Source: Adiantum capillus-veneris (Eukaryota; Streptophyta; Polypodiopsida; Polypodiales; Pteridaceae). From it: a stretch of 64,000 nucleotides of DNA. Positions 24,899 through 34,599 of the stretch are shown one piece after another (positions within the stretch are counted from its first letter, which is position 1; the number at the start of each line of letters is the position of its first letter). The stretch is from positions 14,034,412-14,098,411 of the forward strand of contig CM043965.1 in the NCBI GenBank assembly GCA_014529385.2, read 5' to 3'. The position numbers and the translations under genes are program-made. The notes below the pieces were generated by a model, which was given only the letters and a program-made list of their open reading frames with translations, was not told the origin of the DNA and did no database searches.

Positions 24899-25300
24899 CT
24901 AACCCTGAAGCTTCTTCAACAATTTTTGCTTAAAGGTTGGAACTATACATAATAATTGATCCAATGACAATTGCAAGGGAGAGTTCACAAGCACCTCAAA
25001 CCAATCTTTGTCTTCTTTTGTTGGCATCAAACTTGGCTTATCAAGCTTATGCTGCTTCTTGGATATCTCCAACTCTTCATTCTTCTCTTCTGCATACTGA
25101 ACTTGCTCCTTCTCTACTTTTTCATGAACCTTATCCCTCACATCTTTCTGCTCTCTCCAATTAATTGGTCCCTTAGCTTTTGCTCTTGTGACTGCCAATG
25201 CTTCAGTTTCTTCCACCTGACCACATTGGTAACAATCACAATACCATCCTTCTTCACGTTCCTTATGCTCAGCCTGATGTACTATGACTGGATTTGGTTC
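24899..25300 (-). pseudogene. Gag-protease linker, element B
   Basis: The frame continues in phase from gag through a TAG at 25,301. It contains a cysteine-rich patch (YCDCYQCGQ), a charged helical stretch (KVEKEQVQYAEEKNEELEIS) and VLVNSPLQLSLDQLLCIVPT. Such linkers between nucleocapsid and protease are usual in Tat-type elements. The TAG at 25,301 could be a read-through stop between gag and pol, but other TAGs in this copy are simple decay. Confidence 0.6.
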
Positions 25301-26764
25301 CTACTGCTCCTGAATGTCCACCAAAATAACATTGGCCTGAGCTGGTTGATTATGCGGTGGTTGCTGCTTCACTCCTTGTTGGTCTGCTCGACCAGGACTC
25401 ACAATGGGCATCCCTCTTTCTCCTTTGTGTCTAACCCATAATTCACAATTAAGACCAACCCAATGGTCTGGTGATCCACAATAGACACCAGGAATCACTC
25501 TGTCTCCTCTTCTCTGATTATTGTTTTGCTCTCTCCAAGGAGGTCTTGGAGGTCTATTAAATGGTTGTCTTTCTCTAAATGGAGCTACCTGATTTGCTAC
25601 AGCTTCACCTCTACCTCTTCCTGTATTTGGCTGCTCCCTATTCCTGGGGTTAAACCAACACCTAGAGGTGGCATGTCCTTCTTTGTCACATATTTCACAA
25701 TACAACTTAGCTTTGGGTGCCAACACTGAATAACCAATGCTCTTTAATTTACTAACCAATTCCCCTTCTTGAGTTGCTTTATCCTTTTTGGACTTCTTCT
25801 TTGTGTTTTTCTTCTTCTTCTTTGACTTTTCTTCAACATCACTTGACTCAGTGTCATCATCTGAATCAACATCTTCATCAGTTTCATGGGCATCCGTGGA
25901 GTCCGACTGATCATCAGAATCCTCATCCTCTTTGGACCTTCTCTTCATTTTGGGTCTGCCAAGTCTTTTCTCGACTTTGACTGCTGCATCAACTAGTGCA
26001 AGAAAACCTGGACCTATATCCACACTTGCCACAGCATTCTTTAAATCTTTCCTCAAACCTGTCAAAAAATATCCTGCCAACATCTCATCAGTGGGCCTCT
26101 CATTGCCCTGAAGTCTCTCAACCAAAACTCTGAACTTTTGAGCAAAATCTTCAACCACCATATCCCTTTGTGTGATCACCCCGAGTTTCTTCAAAATGTC
26201 TGTAGGAGTCTTCTCCTTTCTGAATCTCTGTAAAAAGGTTGCTTTCAAAGCATTATAGGTAGCAAAATTGGCTATACCATATTGGCTAAACCAACTCATG
26301 GCTTTGCCTTCTAATGTAGCTGCAAATTGCTCCATCTTTGTTTGGTCATTATGCAAGGCCTGATAACGACTAGCCTGCCACTTTGTTTCAAACTGGGCAG
26401 CATGACTGTCTGCATCTTCTTTCAACTTTCCTTTAAATTTGGTTGCTTTCACTGTAGGGTTTGGATGGGCCATGGGAGGATTTCTGGGTGGTCTCCTAGG
26501 TCTTTGCCTGGTAGCCCCCTGTAGTGGGTCAAACTGAAGCCTTCTTCTTGTCCCTGCAGGTCTTCCTGTCAAGGTAAGTGCTCCAACAAATTGCCTCACG
26601 TGCCTCCCATATGCTCTCACAAAACCCTCAGCCCCTTGGTTCAATAACTCCTGTTCACTGTCACCGAACTCCTCCTCTCCATCAGAGGCAGCATCATAAT
26701 GAAAAGGATCAATATCAAGGTTTCCTGCTTGCTCCCGTGCCCTCGTATAATAAACTCTGCCCAC
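25301..26764 (-). CDS. Gag polyprotein, element B
   Basis: 487 codons without a break. Residues ~100-310 carry the gag capsid pattern (ATLEGKAMSWFSQYGIANFA, FLQRFRKEKTPTDILKKL, VEDFAQKFRVLVERL, MLAGYFLTGLRKDL). Then comes an Asp/Ser/Lys-rich region, one canonical zinc knuckle CEICDKEGHATSRC, an Arg/Pro-rich stretch and a second, damaged knuckle (GVYCGSPDHWVGLNC, first Cys replaced). It builds the particle and packages RNA. The PBS lies ~60 bp before its start. Confidence 0.85.
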   Translation of the reverse strand: MGRVYYTRAREQAGNLDIDPFHYDAASDGEEEFGDSEQELLNQGAEGFVRAYGRHVRQFVGALTLTGRPAGTRRRLQFDPLQGATRQRPRRPPRNPPMAHPNPTVKATKFKGKLKEDADSHAAQFETKWQASRYQALHNDQTKMEQFAATLEGKAMSWFSQYGIANFATYNALKATFLQRFRKEKTPTDILKKLGVITQRDMVVEDFAQKFRVLVERLQGNERPTDEMLAGYFLTGLRKDLKNAVASVDIGPGFLALVDAAVKVEKRLGRPKMKRRSKEDEDSDDQSDSTDAHETDEDVDSDDDTESSDVEEKSKKKKKNTKKKSKKDKATQEGELVSKLKSIGYSVLAPKAKLYCEICDKEGHATSRCWFNPRNREQPNTGRGRGEAVANQVAPFRERQPFNRPPRPPWREQNNNQRRGDRVIPGVYCGSPDHWVGLNCELWVRHKGERGMPIVSPGRADQQGVKQQPPHNQPAQANVILVDIQEQ

Positions 26765-26808
26765 TCTCCTCTCTTGTTGTCACATACATGATTCTCCACA
26801 GATTCACA

Positions 26809-26826
26809 ACAGCAGGATCGCCAAAG
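26809..26826 (-). other. PBS position of element B (tRNA not identified)
   Basis: Directly inside the 5' LTR the minus strand reads CTTTGGCGATCCTGCTGT. The TGG start is as expected for a PBS, but I cannot match it confidently to a tRNA. Confidence 0.4.
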
Positions 26827-27218
26827 TGTTGGGGTTCTTCAACACACACAGAACTTAGGTGTTGACAACATGTCACACACACTAAAGACAGAGTTAGACA
26901 AAGGCAAACATATCCAACTCGTCAGCATTTCACCATTCACCAAATTCCGACACAGCATACTGAAGAACAAGCATGAATCACAGAGCAAGAGACTACACAG
27001 TTGATTCATCTTGGTCCAAAGATAACTTCCATTTCAGCAAAAATTACATTCTTGCGTGAACCATCATGACCTTTAAATAAGAACTTTTGACAGTTATAAC
27101 TGTTACATCCGATTGACCAAAATCTGACTTATCAAAATTCCGACTCACTAAGATCCGACTGACTAAGAGTTGATTGATTAAACATAAGTACAAGTACTGA
27201 TCTGGTGCAGGTTCAACA
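26827..27218 (-). repeat. 5' LTR of element B
   Basis: 392 bp, partner of 18,246-18,634. It contains the promoter for the minus-strand transcript, but no strong TATA box is obvious. Confidence 0.9.
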
Positions 27219-28065
27219 GAATGACGCATCAAATTGTTGGATAAAGGCCAAGACTTTTTCCGTAGCACCAAAGGTTCCATCATAGGTAAGGAAAGAGTTG
27301 CTCTTCTGTCCCTCTTTGAACTTGTTTAGCTTGGACGACCTCTTCCATGTGGCATAGGATTTCCTATGGCCTCTTCTTTTGATGGTTCAAAGGTTGCACC
27401 ATCACTTTCTTCAGAAGGTGAAGAATTTGAGGAAGGTGGAGAAGAGGGTGACCTCTTTCTCGCCTTTTTCTCGTCTTGATCTTCATCGTTTTCATCATCA
27501 CTTTCATAAGAGGAGGAGGATGAAGAAGATGGAGAAGAGGGTGTCCTCTTTCTCGCCTTTTTCTTCTCTTGCTTTTTGTCATCCCTCTTTGAATTATGGT
27601 GTGGAGAAGGGTGCGATGGTCTTCTCCGTTTTGGAGGTGATGGAGAGCGTTTAGCCCGCCGTCTTCGTGGAGCCATCTCCACCGAGGTGGCGGGAGACTC
27701 ACTTCTTTCTCGTTCCTTCGGTGGAGGCTCTTGAGTTCTCCTTTGGGAAGGAGATGCATCATCAAGAAGTAAATTCTTAAGCCCTTCGTATGGATTCTCT
27801 TCTTCTTCCTGAATCGGAGAGAGACCTCTTTTGGAAGTCTCACAAGGAGGCTTCCTAGGTGTTCTCTCATCATGGTGGTGAGCTTGGAGAATCCCATGAG
27901 CACGGAGCTGCCTTTGCAATTCATTTTGGAGAGATGGATTGCCCAGGTTTGTTGAAGCCTAGAAACAAGATAGTTAACAAGCATCGGGGCATCATTAGTA
28001 ACTTGCTCATTAGCAAAATCAAAGTTATCAACATTAATTTCACTCTCTTTACTATTGTCAGCCAT
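27219..28065 (-). pseudogene. Gag N-terminal half with RS-like region, element A
   Basis: It starts at ATG 28,065 (MADNSKESEINVDNFDF). A frame change near 27,960 moves it to the 27,919 phase, then it is rich in Arg, Ser and Pro: RRAKRSPSPPKRRRPSHPSP followed by two similar blocks KKARKRTPSSPSSSSS and KKARKRSPSSPPSSNSS separated by acidic residues. Beyond 27,360 it returns to ordinary gag (EGQKS..LTYDGTFGATEK) and is cut at 27,219 by element B. The RS-like stretch is unusual for gypsy gag and is also present, shortened, in remnant C. Confidence 0.7.
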
Positions 28066-28469
28066 TCTAACAACTTTTAGGTGTAAACTTTTTAGGTGTA
28101 CTTTGGCACTTCAAGCCCTAGTTGCTACTCTTCTTTACCCCTTTAGAAAAAGCACTCAAGCTACTGTACCCATGGCTCGAATACCATTAATTGCAAGGAA
28201 TAGAAGAGAGGGTCGTTCAACACCAAAACAACACCAGCTCTTGTCAAGCTTCTAATAGCTCAATAGTGGTTAATCCGTAGGCAACCCCCGTAGGACTCCA
28301 CTATTAAGACCATAGCTCTCGACGGTGATGCCCCGTTAATAGCACGAAGGCAGGCGCACTACAAGGCTGAAAAATCCCTATTCTACTTACTCACATGCAT
28401 TTAATAATACCAACCATTTATAGCTAGCTTGAGGACCTCCCTTCTTGAGCATGAAAAGAGAAACCTTGT
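28066..28469 (-). other. Leader of element A
   Basis: About 400 bp between PBS and gag start. No ORF or repeat is recognised. Confidence 0.6.
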
Positions 28470-28481
28470 GCTCTGATACCA
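28470..28481 (-). other. PBS of element A (tRNA-Met type)
   Basis: The minus strand reads TGGTATCAGAGC, the standard initiator tRNA-Met complement, one base inside the LTR start at 28,483. Confidence 0.85.
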
Positions 28482-28482
28482 A

Positions 28483-29405
28483 TGTAACATTTAATGGCCT
28501 AAAAACCTGTGTGTAGCAGAATTAGCATGAACATAGTGGGCATCATGCACTAAGCAAAACATTTATCAAACACAACATCAATTCTCTCCGGTCTCAGACC
28601 CAAGACCTCACACACCTTCGAAGATGGTGAGAGCTAGCGGGGTATGAGAGTAGATTGAGAGGAAGAAGGAGTATTCTTACGAGAAAGATGTACATCTCCT
28701 CACATAATCACTCATATTAGCATAGCTTAGCTTATTAATTAGCATGGTAGAGGAGATGAGCATGCATTGAAGCTTGGCTCTTGGTTGGATTTGCATCACA
28801 AAGCCAAGAGTTGTTGGTGTAGGCCTCCCTTCTCACAAGCTTGGAGTAGGTGGTAAGCTTTCCATTAAAGCTTGAGAAGGAGAGAGAGTCTTCTTTACTT
28901 CACCCATGAGATTGTGTGAGTGTGTGTGTGATAATGCCTTGCAAAAATCAGCCCCCTCTCTCTCTTGGTCGACCCCTCTTGCTATTTGCTCATGCTACAG
29001 TCTCATTGGACCTCCCTAGGGCTAGCCAATGATAATTAAGCAGTATAAGTGATAGCCTTTTGACATGTGTCCCCCTTTCCCCTTTTGTGAGAGCTTTATG
29101 TAATTAATAAATGCAACTAAACTCTCATTGGACCTTTGCCTCTTGGCCAATAGGAATCAGGCAAGCCATTGGGCTGCTGAATGCTCATTGGACGCCTTGG
29201 GAGACTGTCCAATAGTCTTCTAGCGAGCTTAATTCTCATTGGTTTCTTTTATTAAGTATTTTTAAATTAATTAAACTAGATTTACTCTAGCCTAATTCTC
29301 ATTGGTCCACCTCCAAGGCCATCCAATAGGAATTGGGTACACCTTGTGGTCATCTGGGCTAGGGAGCTGACATGTGTCCCTCATTCCCTTTGTGTAAAGG
29401 GAGCT

Positions 29406-29437
<32 letters not shown>

Positions 29438-29787
29438 TTTCTCTCTCATCCCCTACTCCCAAGGCTCGCCCCCTCCTATGTAGGGATTGATAAAGACTTT
29501 TGGGACACACACAAAGCATCCAATTCCCCCCATGCTTGACCTTTGGACACAACCTTTGAATTTGGAACCTTAGCATTTTGGAAGTCTTAATGGGCTGAAC
29601 CTTACGGTCTTTTAAGCCCATTGTTCCACATGGCTCTTTTGCAGATGGTCCCCCCTTTGGATCCCTATTTTCCCTCCTTTGGATCCCTACTGCGGCCGGT
29701 CTGCTAGCTTAACCAATATTCTAGCTTTTTCTCCCTTGGCACTTCCCCATATTAAATGATCAGTTTAACATGAGAAAATCATTTAGG
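28483..29787 (-). repeat. 5' LTR of element A
   Basis: It starts TGTAACATTT on the plus strand. Its right part (29,065-29,787) is similar in order and wording to 53,895-54,551 in remnant H: CATTGGACCT, then GACATGTGTCC, then CGCCCCCTCCT or TGCCCCCTCCT, then AAATGATCA. The right end is set from that comparison and is approximate. A (GT)n(GA)n stretch lies at 29,408-29,437. Confidence 0.65.
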
Positions 29788-30122
29788 ATAATTAGATATT
29801 GATTATTATGACAGGTCAAGAAAGATCTATAAAAATCTAATCTTGTACTTCATGACCTACATGCAGTCTGAGTGATGCATCTCAAAATTGGTGAAGATTT
29901 GGAGAAAACTTTATTCTGCAAAGTTGAAGAGGACAAAAAATCAATCAAGGAGGGAGGGAATTGACTTGAATGAAGACTTTTTGATAGGCCAAAACAGATC
30001 TGCAAAAATGTGCTGCAGTTTTTGTTGCTTATGTGCCTGCTTCACCGCCGCCGAGCTCCAATGGTCCTCCCAATCCCTGAGCTCTGATACCGGTTGAAGA
30101 GCACATGTAAGAGCGCGCGCGC

Positions 30123-30182
<60 letters not shown>

Positions 30183-30309
30183 CAATGAAGAAGACATAAG
30201 AAGAGATGAGACATAGTTTTGGGTGGACTCCAAACACAATAATGTTAGGGTTATGAGTCCTTATTGTTTTATGTAGAAAGAATGGTCAGTGTTAGTTCCC
30301 GGTTAGTCT
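29788..30309. other. Unassigned, with a PBS-like site and a (GC)n(GT)n microsatellite
   Basis: GCTCTGATACCGG at 30,081-30,093 is the complement of a tRNA-Met-type PBS with one change, next to TGAAGAGC, so a minus-strand copia-like LTR remnant may begin at ~30,095. (GC)n at 30,112-30,125 runs into (GT)n at 30,125-30,179. No coding frame is convincing. Confidence 0.4.
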
Positions 30310-31339
30310 CCGACCGCCCAACACTCAGGCGCGGCACATTGGGCTTTACCACCCCAACAAAATGGACATTGATGTTGGGGAAGATTATCCTTATATAGAT
30401 GTTGTACCTGGGATGACTGAGTCTGACAATGTGGATTGGGTCCACCTAGCATCAACCATATACATTTGGGAAAATAGGGGGACGACATGGGTAACACCTG
30501 AGGGGGATGAAATGCCACCACTCGTACCTGTAAATATGATAGGAGCAATGCATATAGCTTCTAATGACCTACAAAATGAAGGCTTGACTGACATTGGAAC
30601 CAGTAGTGTCTTAAAAGACTATGGCCCACATGATTTTGAGTCAGAATCATCAATTGGAATTGACTCTGAGGACGAAGAATCTGAGTTAAATCTTGGTGCA
30701 AATGTGGGGACAAACCATTCAAGACCCAATGGTACTCGAGATGACAATCTATCCGGGAGAGGAGAAGACACAAGTAGCGATTCATCCAGTGACTCTTCAT
30801 TGGAGATCGACCATAATTGAAAATTAGACAAGAAGTGTAAGAGATATAAGAGGTGATGATATCAAGCAAATGTGCGTGCTAGAATAAATGAAATGAAATC
30901 TACTACAAAATGGCTTTATTATAAAGGGGCATGTGGTGCTCATTGAAAGTTGGTAGATAACTGGGGTGAATACCTTCAAAGTGTTATGTGGTGTAGTCCA
31001 CAACCCACTGACATCGCACAACTAGAGGCTATAGAGAAGCCAAAGTTGAGCCGTTTTGTAAGGAGACGACAAAATCGAGAGTTAGCTCAACAACAAAAGG
31101 AAGTAGAAGCGAAATCACAGTCCACAGAGCAACAAGACCCCACAGACTTACACCCTGCACCTTATCATTTCAAATCCTACACCACAGAGGAACGTAAGAT
31201 TGTGTATACAAAGGCCCAGAGAACACCTATCAATGGAAGCAATGGAGTCTATGATGGTCCAGTGATAGTTAAGGAAATAGAGTTAGTAGACCCAGGTCAG
31301 GAGTCCAAACCTGTTTTCATTGCCCAGGATCTGACATAG
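30310..31339 (+). pseudogene. Gag-protease/RT linker region, element F
   Basis: Two frames (30,362-30,820 and 30,950-31,339) lie in one phase with stops between. They encode an acidic region (DSEDEESELNLGANVG, then DTSSDSSSDSSLEIDHN) and a basic helical stretch (RFVRRRQNRELAQQQKEVEA). A similar charged linker precedes RT in Tat-type elements. No zinc knuckle or protease motif is recognisable, so these were lost or have decayed. Confidence 0.5.
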
Positions 31340-32241
31340 ATTGAGGAGTATGTATTTAAAAAACTTCTCAAGGAATTCAAGGATATATTTTCTTGGACAT
31401 ATCATGATATGAAAGGTGTTTCACCTTCCATGGTGCAACACACAATTCCCATTAATGGCATGGCTAAACCAGTCCAGCAACGACCCTACCCAATGAATCC
31501 TAAGTGTGCAAAGATTGTTCGAGAAGAGATTGAAAAGCTTGTCAAATGCAAATTCATATACCCTATTGAGAACTCAGAATGGGTCTCTCCAATAGTTATT
31601 GTGGCAAAAAAGAATGGGAAACTCACAGTGTGCGTGGATCTCAAGAAGGTCAATGCCGCCCCTTGCCATATTTGGAACATGTGCTGGAAGGAGTTGCAGG
31701 AAAGGAAGCTTATAGCTTTTTAGATGGGTACTCTGGCTACAATCAAATCACAATTGCACTAGAGGAACAAGCTAAAACGGCTTTTATAACCGAATTTGGA
31801 GTGTTTGCATTTTGTGTTATGGCTTTTGGCTTAACCAATGCCCCTGCTATCTTCCAAATATTACTAAACACTGCTTTTAGAGAATATTTGAGGGAGTTTT
31901 GTGAACCTTTCTTAGATGAACTTTTTGTTTATTCCTCTTGGAAAGAACATCTATCATGTTTACGAAAAGTGCTTGAAAAGTGCAGGTTGTATTGCATCTC
32001 ATTAAACCCTTTCAAATGCCAATTTTGGATTAAACATGGAGTCATTTCATGGCATATAGTGTCCAAAAATGGGATTTCCATAGATGAGAGCAAAATTAAG
32101 GCCATTTCTAATTTTCCACCATCTACAAACTATAAGGGGGTTCAAAGATTCATGGGCCATGTTGGTTATTACTGGCGTTTTATGTTGAATTTTGCCGAGA
32201 TAGATTGTCCATTTTACAAACTTCTTATTGAGTTCCACTAG
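31340..32241 (+). pseudogene. Reverse transcriptase, element F
   Basis: After a TAG at 31,337-31,339 the frame gives IEEYVFKKLLKEFKDIFSWT, then SPIVIVAKKNGKLTVCVDLK. A small deletion with frame change at about 31,665 follows, then YSFLDGYSGYNQITIAL, MAFGLTNAPAIFQ and FMGHVGYYWRF. The catalytic box reads FLDELF where YxDDL is expected, so the second Asp is Glu. The copy is doubly inactive. Confidence 0.85.
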
Positions 32242-32640
32242 ACGCAGAGTGTGACCATGTTATGAGTTATTAAAAAAGACCTTAACCAGTGCTCCCATTC
32301 CACGAGTGCCCGATTGGAATGTAATTCTCCATGTGCATATTGATGCATCATCTTTGCTATTGGGCATGTTCTAGCTCAACCAGGAGAACATAAATTGGAC
32401 TACCCCATTAGCTTTGCAAGTCGTCAATTAAATGATGCTGAAAGAAACTACACCACTATAGAGAGGGAAGGTTTAGCTATGATTTACATAGTGAAGAAAT
32501 TTTGCTACTACCTTCTTGCCAACAAGTTTGTTTTCTATGTTGATCATCAAGCCTTGTTGTATCTAGTAAATAAACCTTGTTCCACAGAAAGAATTACATG
32601 ATGGGTGTTAATTCTTCTTGAGTTTGATTTTACCATTGTG
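32242..32640 (+). pseudogene. RNase H, element F
   Basis: DYPISFASRQLNDAERNYTT, then TIEREGLAMIYIVKKF, then FVFYVDHQALLYLVNKP are standard gypsy RNase H blocks. The first catalytic Asp region (near 32,335) is out of phase and broken by stops. Confidence 0.8.
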
Positions 32641-33960
32641 ATGAGACCCAGTAAAAGACATGTCATGGCAAATCACCCCTATGGGAATCGATGATGAATT
32701 TCCTGATACTTCCTTGTTCCTAGTCGAGACCATGCCTGAATGGAGTGAGAAGATTGTGAACTTTTTAGTTAATGGTTTTTCACCCAAAGATCTTCGTAAA
32801 GATATAGCTCAAAAATTGTTAAAGGAATGTGAACCTTATTCTCTAATTGCTGGAACTCTCTACAAGCTAGGGAAGGACGATATTGTTACACGTTGTGCTC
32901 GTGAGGATGAGTATTTATACAGACTGCAAGAAGTCCACATCGGTATAGCCGGAAGACATTTCTAAGGGGAACTAACTGTTACGAAGGTGTTACAATCAGG
33001 CTATTGGTGGCCTACCTTATTCAAGGATGCAACACTTTTTGCAAAAGGATGTAATGAATGCCAACGTTACAAGATCACAGAACGAAAGGATAAGATTCCC
33101 TTACATCCTATTAAAGTGACTCAACCATTTGAAAAGTGGGGTTTAGACTTTGTAGGCCCAATTAGTCTGACAGCTCGTAACACTCAATATTGATATATTA
33201 TTGTTGCCACTGGACTTGACTATGTGACAAAGTGGGTGGAAGCCAGGGCGACACTCAAGGTTGATGCAAGGTCAACCACCAAGTTTCTCTTTGAGAAAAT
33301 TATTACAAGATTTGGTTGTCCCTTTGAAATTGTGAGTGATAAAGATACTCATTTTATAAATGGAGTGATAAAGGAACTCACTACCAACTTCATGGTAGCC
33401 CACCATAAGTCTACACTTATTATCCACCACAAGCAAATGGCCAAGTTGAGAGCACTAGCAAGACCTTAATTTCTATCTTGACCAAGACAATGGAAGCTCA
33501 TCGCACAGATTGGGATTTGAAGCTGACATTAGCTCTATGGGCTTATCGTACTTCTTACAAAGTGGCTATTAATTGTACACTATTCAAAATGGTATATGGG
33601 CCAAGAAGCAGTTATGCCATGGGAGTTTGTAATTCCTATTCTACGGGTAGCTTGACAAGAAGGTTGGGATGGTAACCCTTTAGTTGAGCGTTTATATATC
33701 CTATGGTGGGGGTGTGTCACTCATGTGGCTCTGCCAACTCATACCACTTAACCTAGTCATCTTTACCCATGATGATATGTTTTTTTTGGTTTTAAACCAA
33801 AGATTACAAGAGATCCTTAAGAATTACAAATGTATGATTCCACAAACAAAAAAATTCTTATGCTATTGTGTGTATGAGAATTGCTCTCCATCCTTCCCAA
33901 ACTAGGTATCAGATCGGAGGTCCCAAAGGGGGATACCAGGACCCTAGAACGGCCTAGTAC
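32641..33960 (+). pseudogene. Integrase, element F
   Basis: The zinc module (EVHIGIAGRHF, CNECQ) at ~32,930-33,065 and the core with WGLDFVGPISL, EIVSDKDTHFINGV and a frameshifted PQANGQVESTSK-like stretch at ~33,420-33,460 are readable. Then DWDLKLTLALWAYRTSYK follows. Stops and slips separate 32,660-32,965, 32,987-33,193, 33,224-33,469 and 33,478-33,675. Beyond 33,700 only scraps remain. Confidence 0.8.
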
Positions 33961-34164
33961 CCACCATTGAGCATGTGTAATATAGTTGGAATCTTATAAA
34001 ATTCTGATCGATAATCAAGTAGGAATCCTTTCACCAACCTCCATAGTTTGAGTCTTTCAAATCCATTGTTGCAAAAGTCTTGTACTAGCTTTTGATGTCC
34101 TAGGTTGCATTCTAGTATGAAGAGTTGGAAAAGAGGATAGGCTTTATCTGTGACAATATCACTT

Positions 34165-34555
34165 TATGAGCCCATCCCGATGGTTGGCTGCTACCCTTGT
34201 GAATGTACTCAAATATATGAGTCAATTTTCTTTTTGTCTTTGTTAGGCTTGCTTCTCTCGATGCTACCATCCTTGGAGCATTTGCTACTTCAAGCATGCA
34301 TGCTAAGGAATGTTTTCTTATGAGCCCATCCCAATGGTCAGCTACTGCCCCTATGAATGTACTTGAATATCTGGAAACTACTTTGTCTTTGTCAAGCTTA
34401 TAAGCCAATCCTGATGGTCGACTACTGCCTTTGTGAACGTACTTAGTTATTTGAGTTGAAACTATTTTGTCTTTGTCAAGCCTTATTTTCTTGATGCTAC
34501 CATCCTTGGAGCATTCTTTACTTCAAGTTGCATGCTAAGGAATGTTGTCTTATGG
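34165..34555. repeat. Imperfect tandem repeat, three units
   Basis: Units start at ~34,165, ~34,319 and ~34,398 with TATGAGCCCATCC or TATAAGCCAATCC and include ACTGCCC...GTGAATGTACT and TTTGTCTTTGT. Units 1 and 3 (~155 bp) end with GCATGCTAAGGAATG; unit 2 (~79 bp) lacks this middle part. It adjoins the Penelope-like remnant. Confidence 0.75.
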
Positions 34556-34599
34556 CTACTCTATCCTTAAAAGATGTTGCACTATGGTCAATTGTTAAG

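Larger units (their letters stand above)
18246..27218 (-). mobile_element. Ty3/gypsy element B, complete with both LTRs, inserted in gag of element A
   Basis: 8973 bp. LTRs at 18,246-18,634 and 26,827-27,218 start TGTTGGGG and end TTCAACA on the plus strand. They differ at roughly ten single positions plus two small indels, so the insertion is fairly recent. Inside on the minus strand are gag, a linker, protease, RT/RNase H, integrase and an extra ORF after pol. Nearly every in-frame interruption is a TAG. Confidence 0.9.
16198..29787 (-). mobile_element. Ty3/gypsy element A (3'-truncated, split by element B)
   Basis: Read on the minus strand: 5' LTR (28,483-~29,787), tRNA-Met-type PBS, leader, gag N-terminus, then a gap filled by element B, then gag C-terminus, protease and the front part of RT. 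RT ends abruptly at ~16,198 against the LTR-leader array, so RNase H, integrase and the 3' LTR are missing. The LTR is related to that of remnant H (53.9-54.6 kb) and the gag to that of remnant C (56.8-58.2 kb), so three copies of one family are present. Confidence 0.8.
30310..33960 (+). mobile_element. Ty3/gypsy element F, 5'-truncated
   Basis: Plus-strand pol in the order linker, RT, RNase H, integrase, in several phases with many breaks. No gag capsid, LTR or PBS is found on the left, and no LTR on the right. Its RT and integrase resemble element 1 more than A or B (VCVDLKKVNAA; ANKFVFYVDHQALLYLVNKP). It is an old copy. Confidence 0.8.

Noticed and set aside
25301-25303. Programmed read-through stop between gag and pol in element B
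   Set aside because: Possible, but eight other TAGs in the same copy make random decay the simpler reading; it needs family comparison.
33905-33935. GGTATCAGATCGG as a tRNA-Met PBS after element F
   Set aside because: The last bases of the 12-base core do not match, the first base is A, and no LTR end or gag follows.
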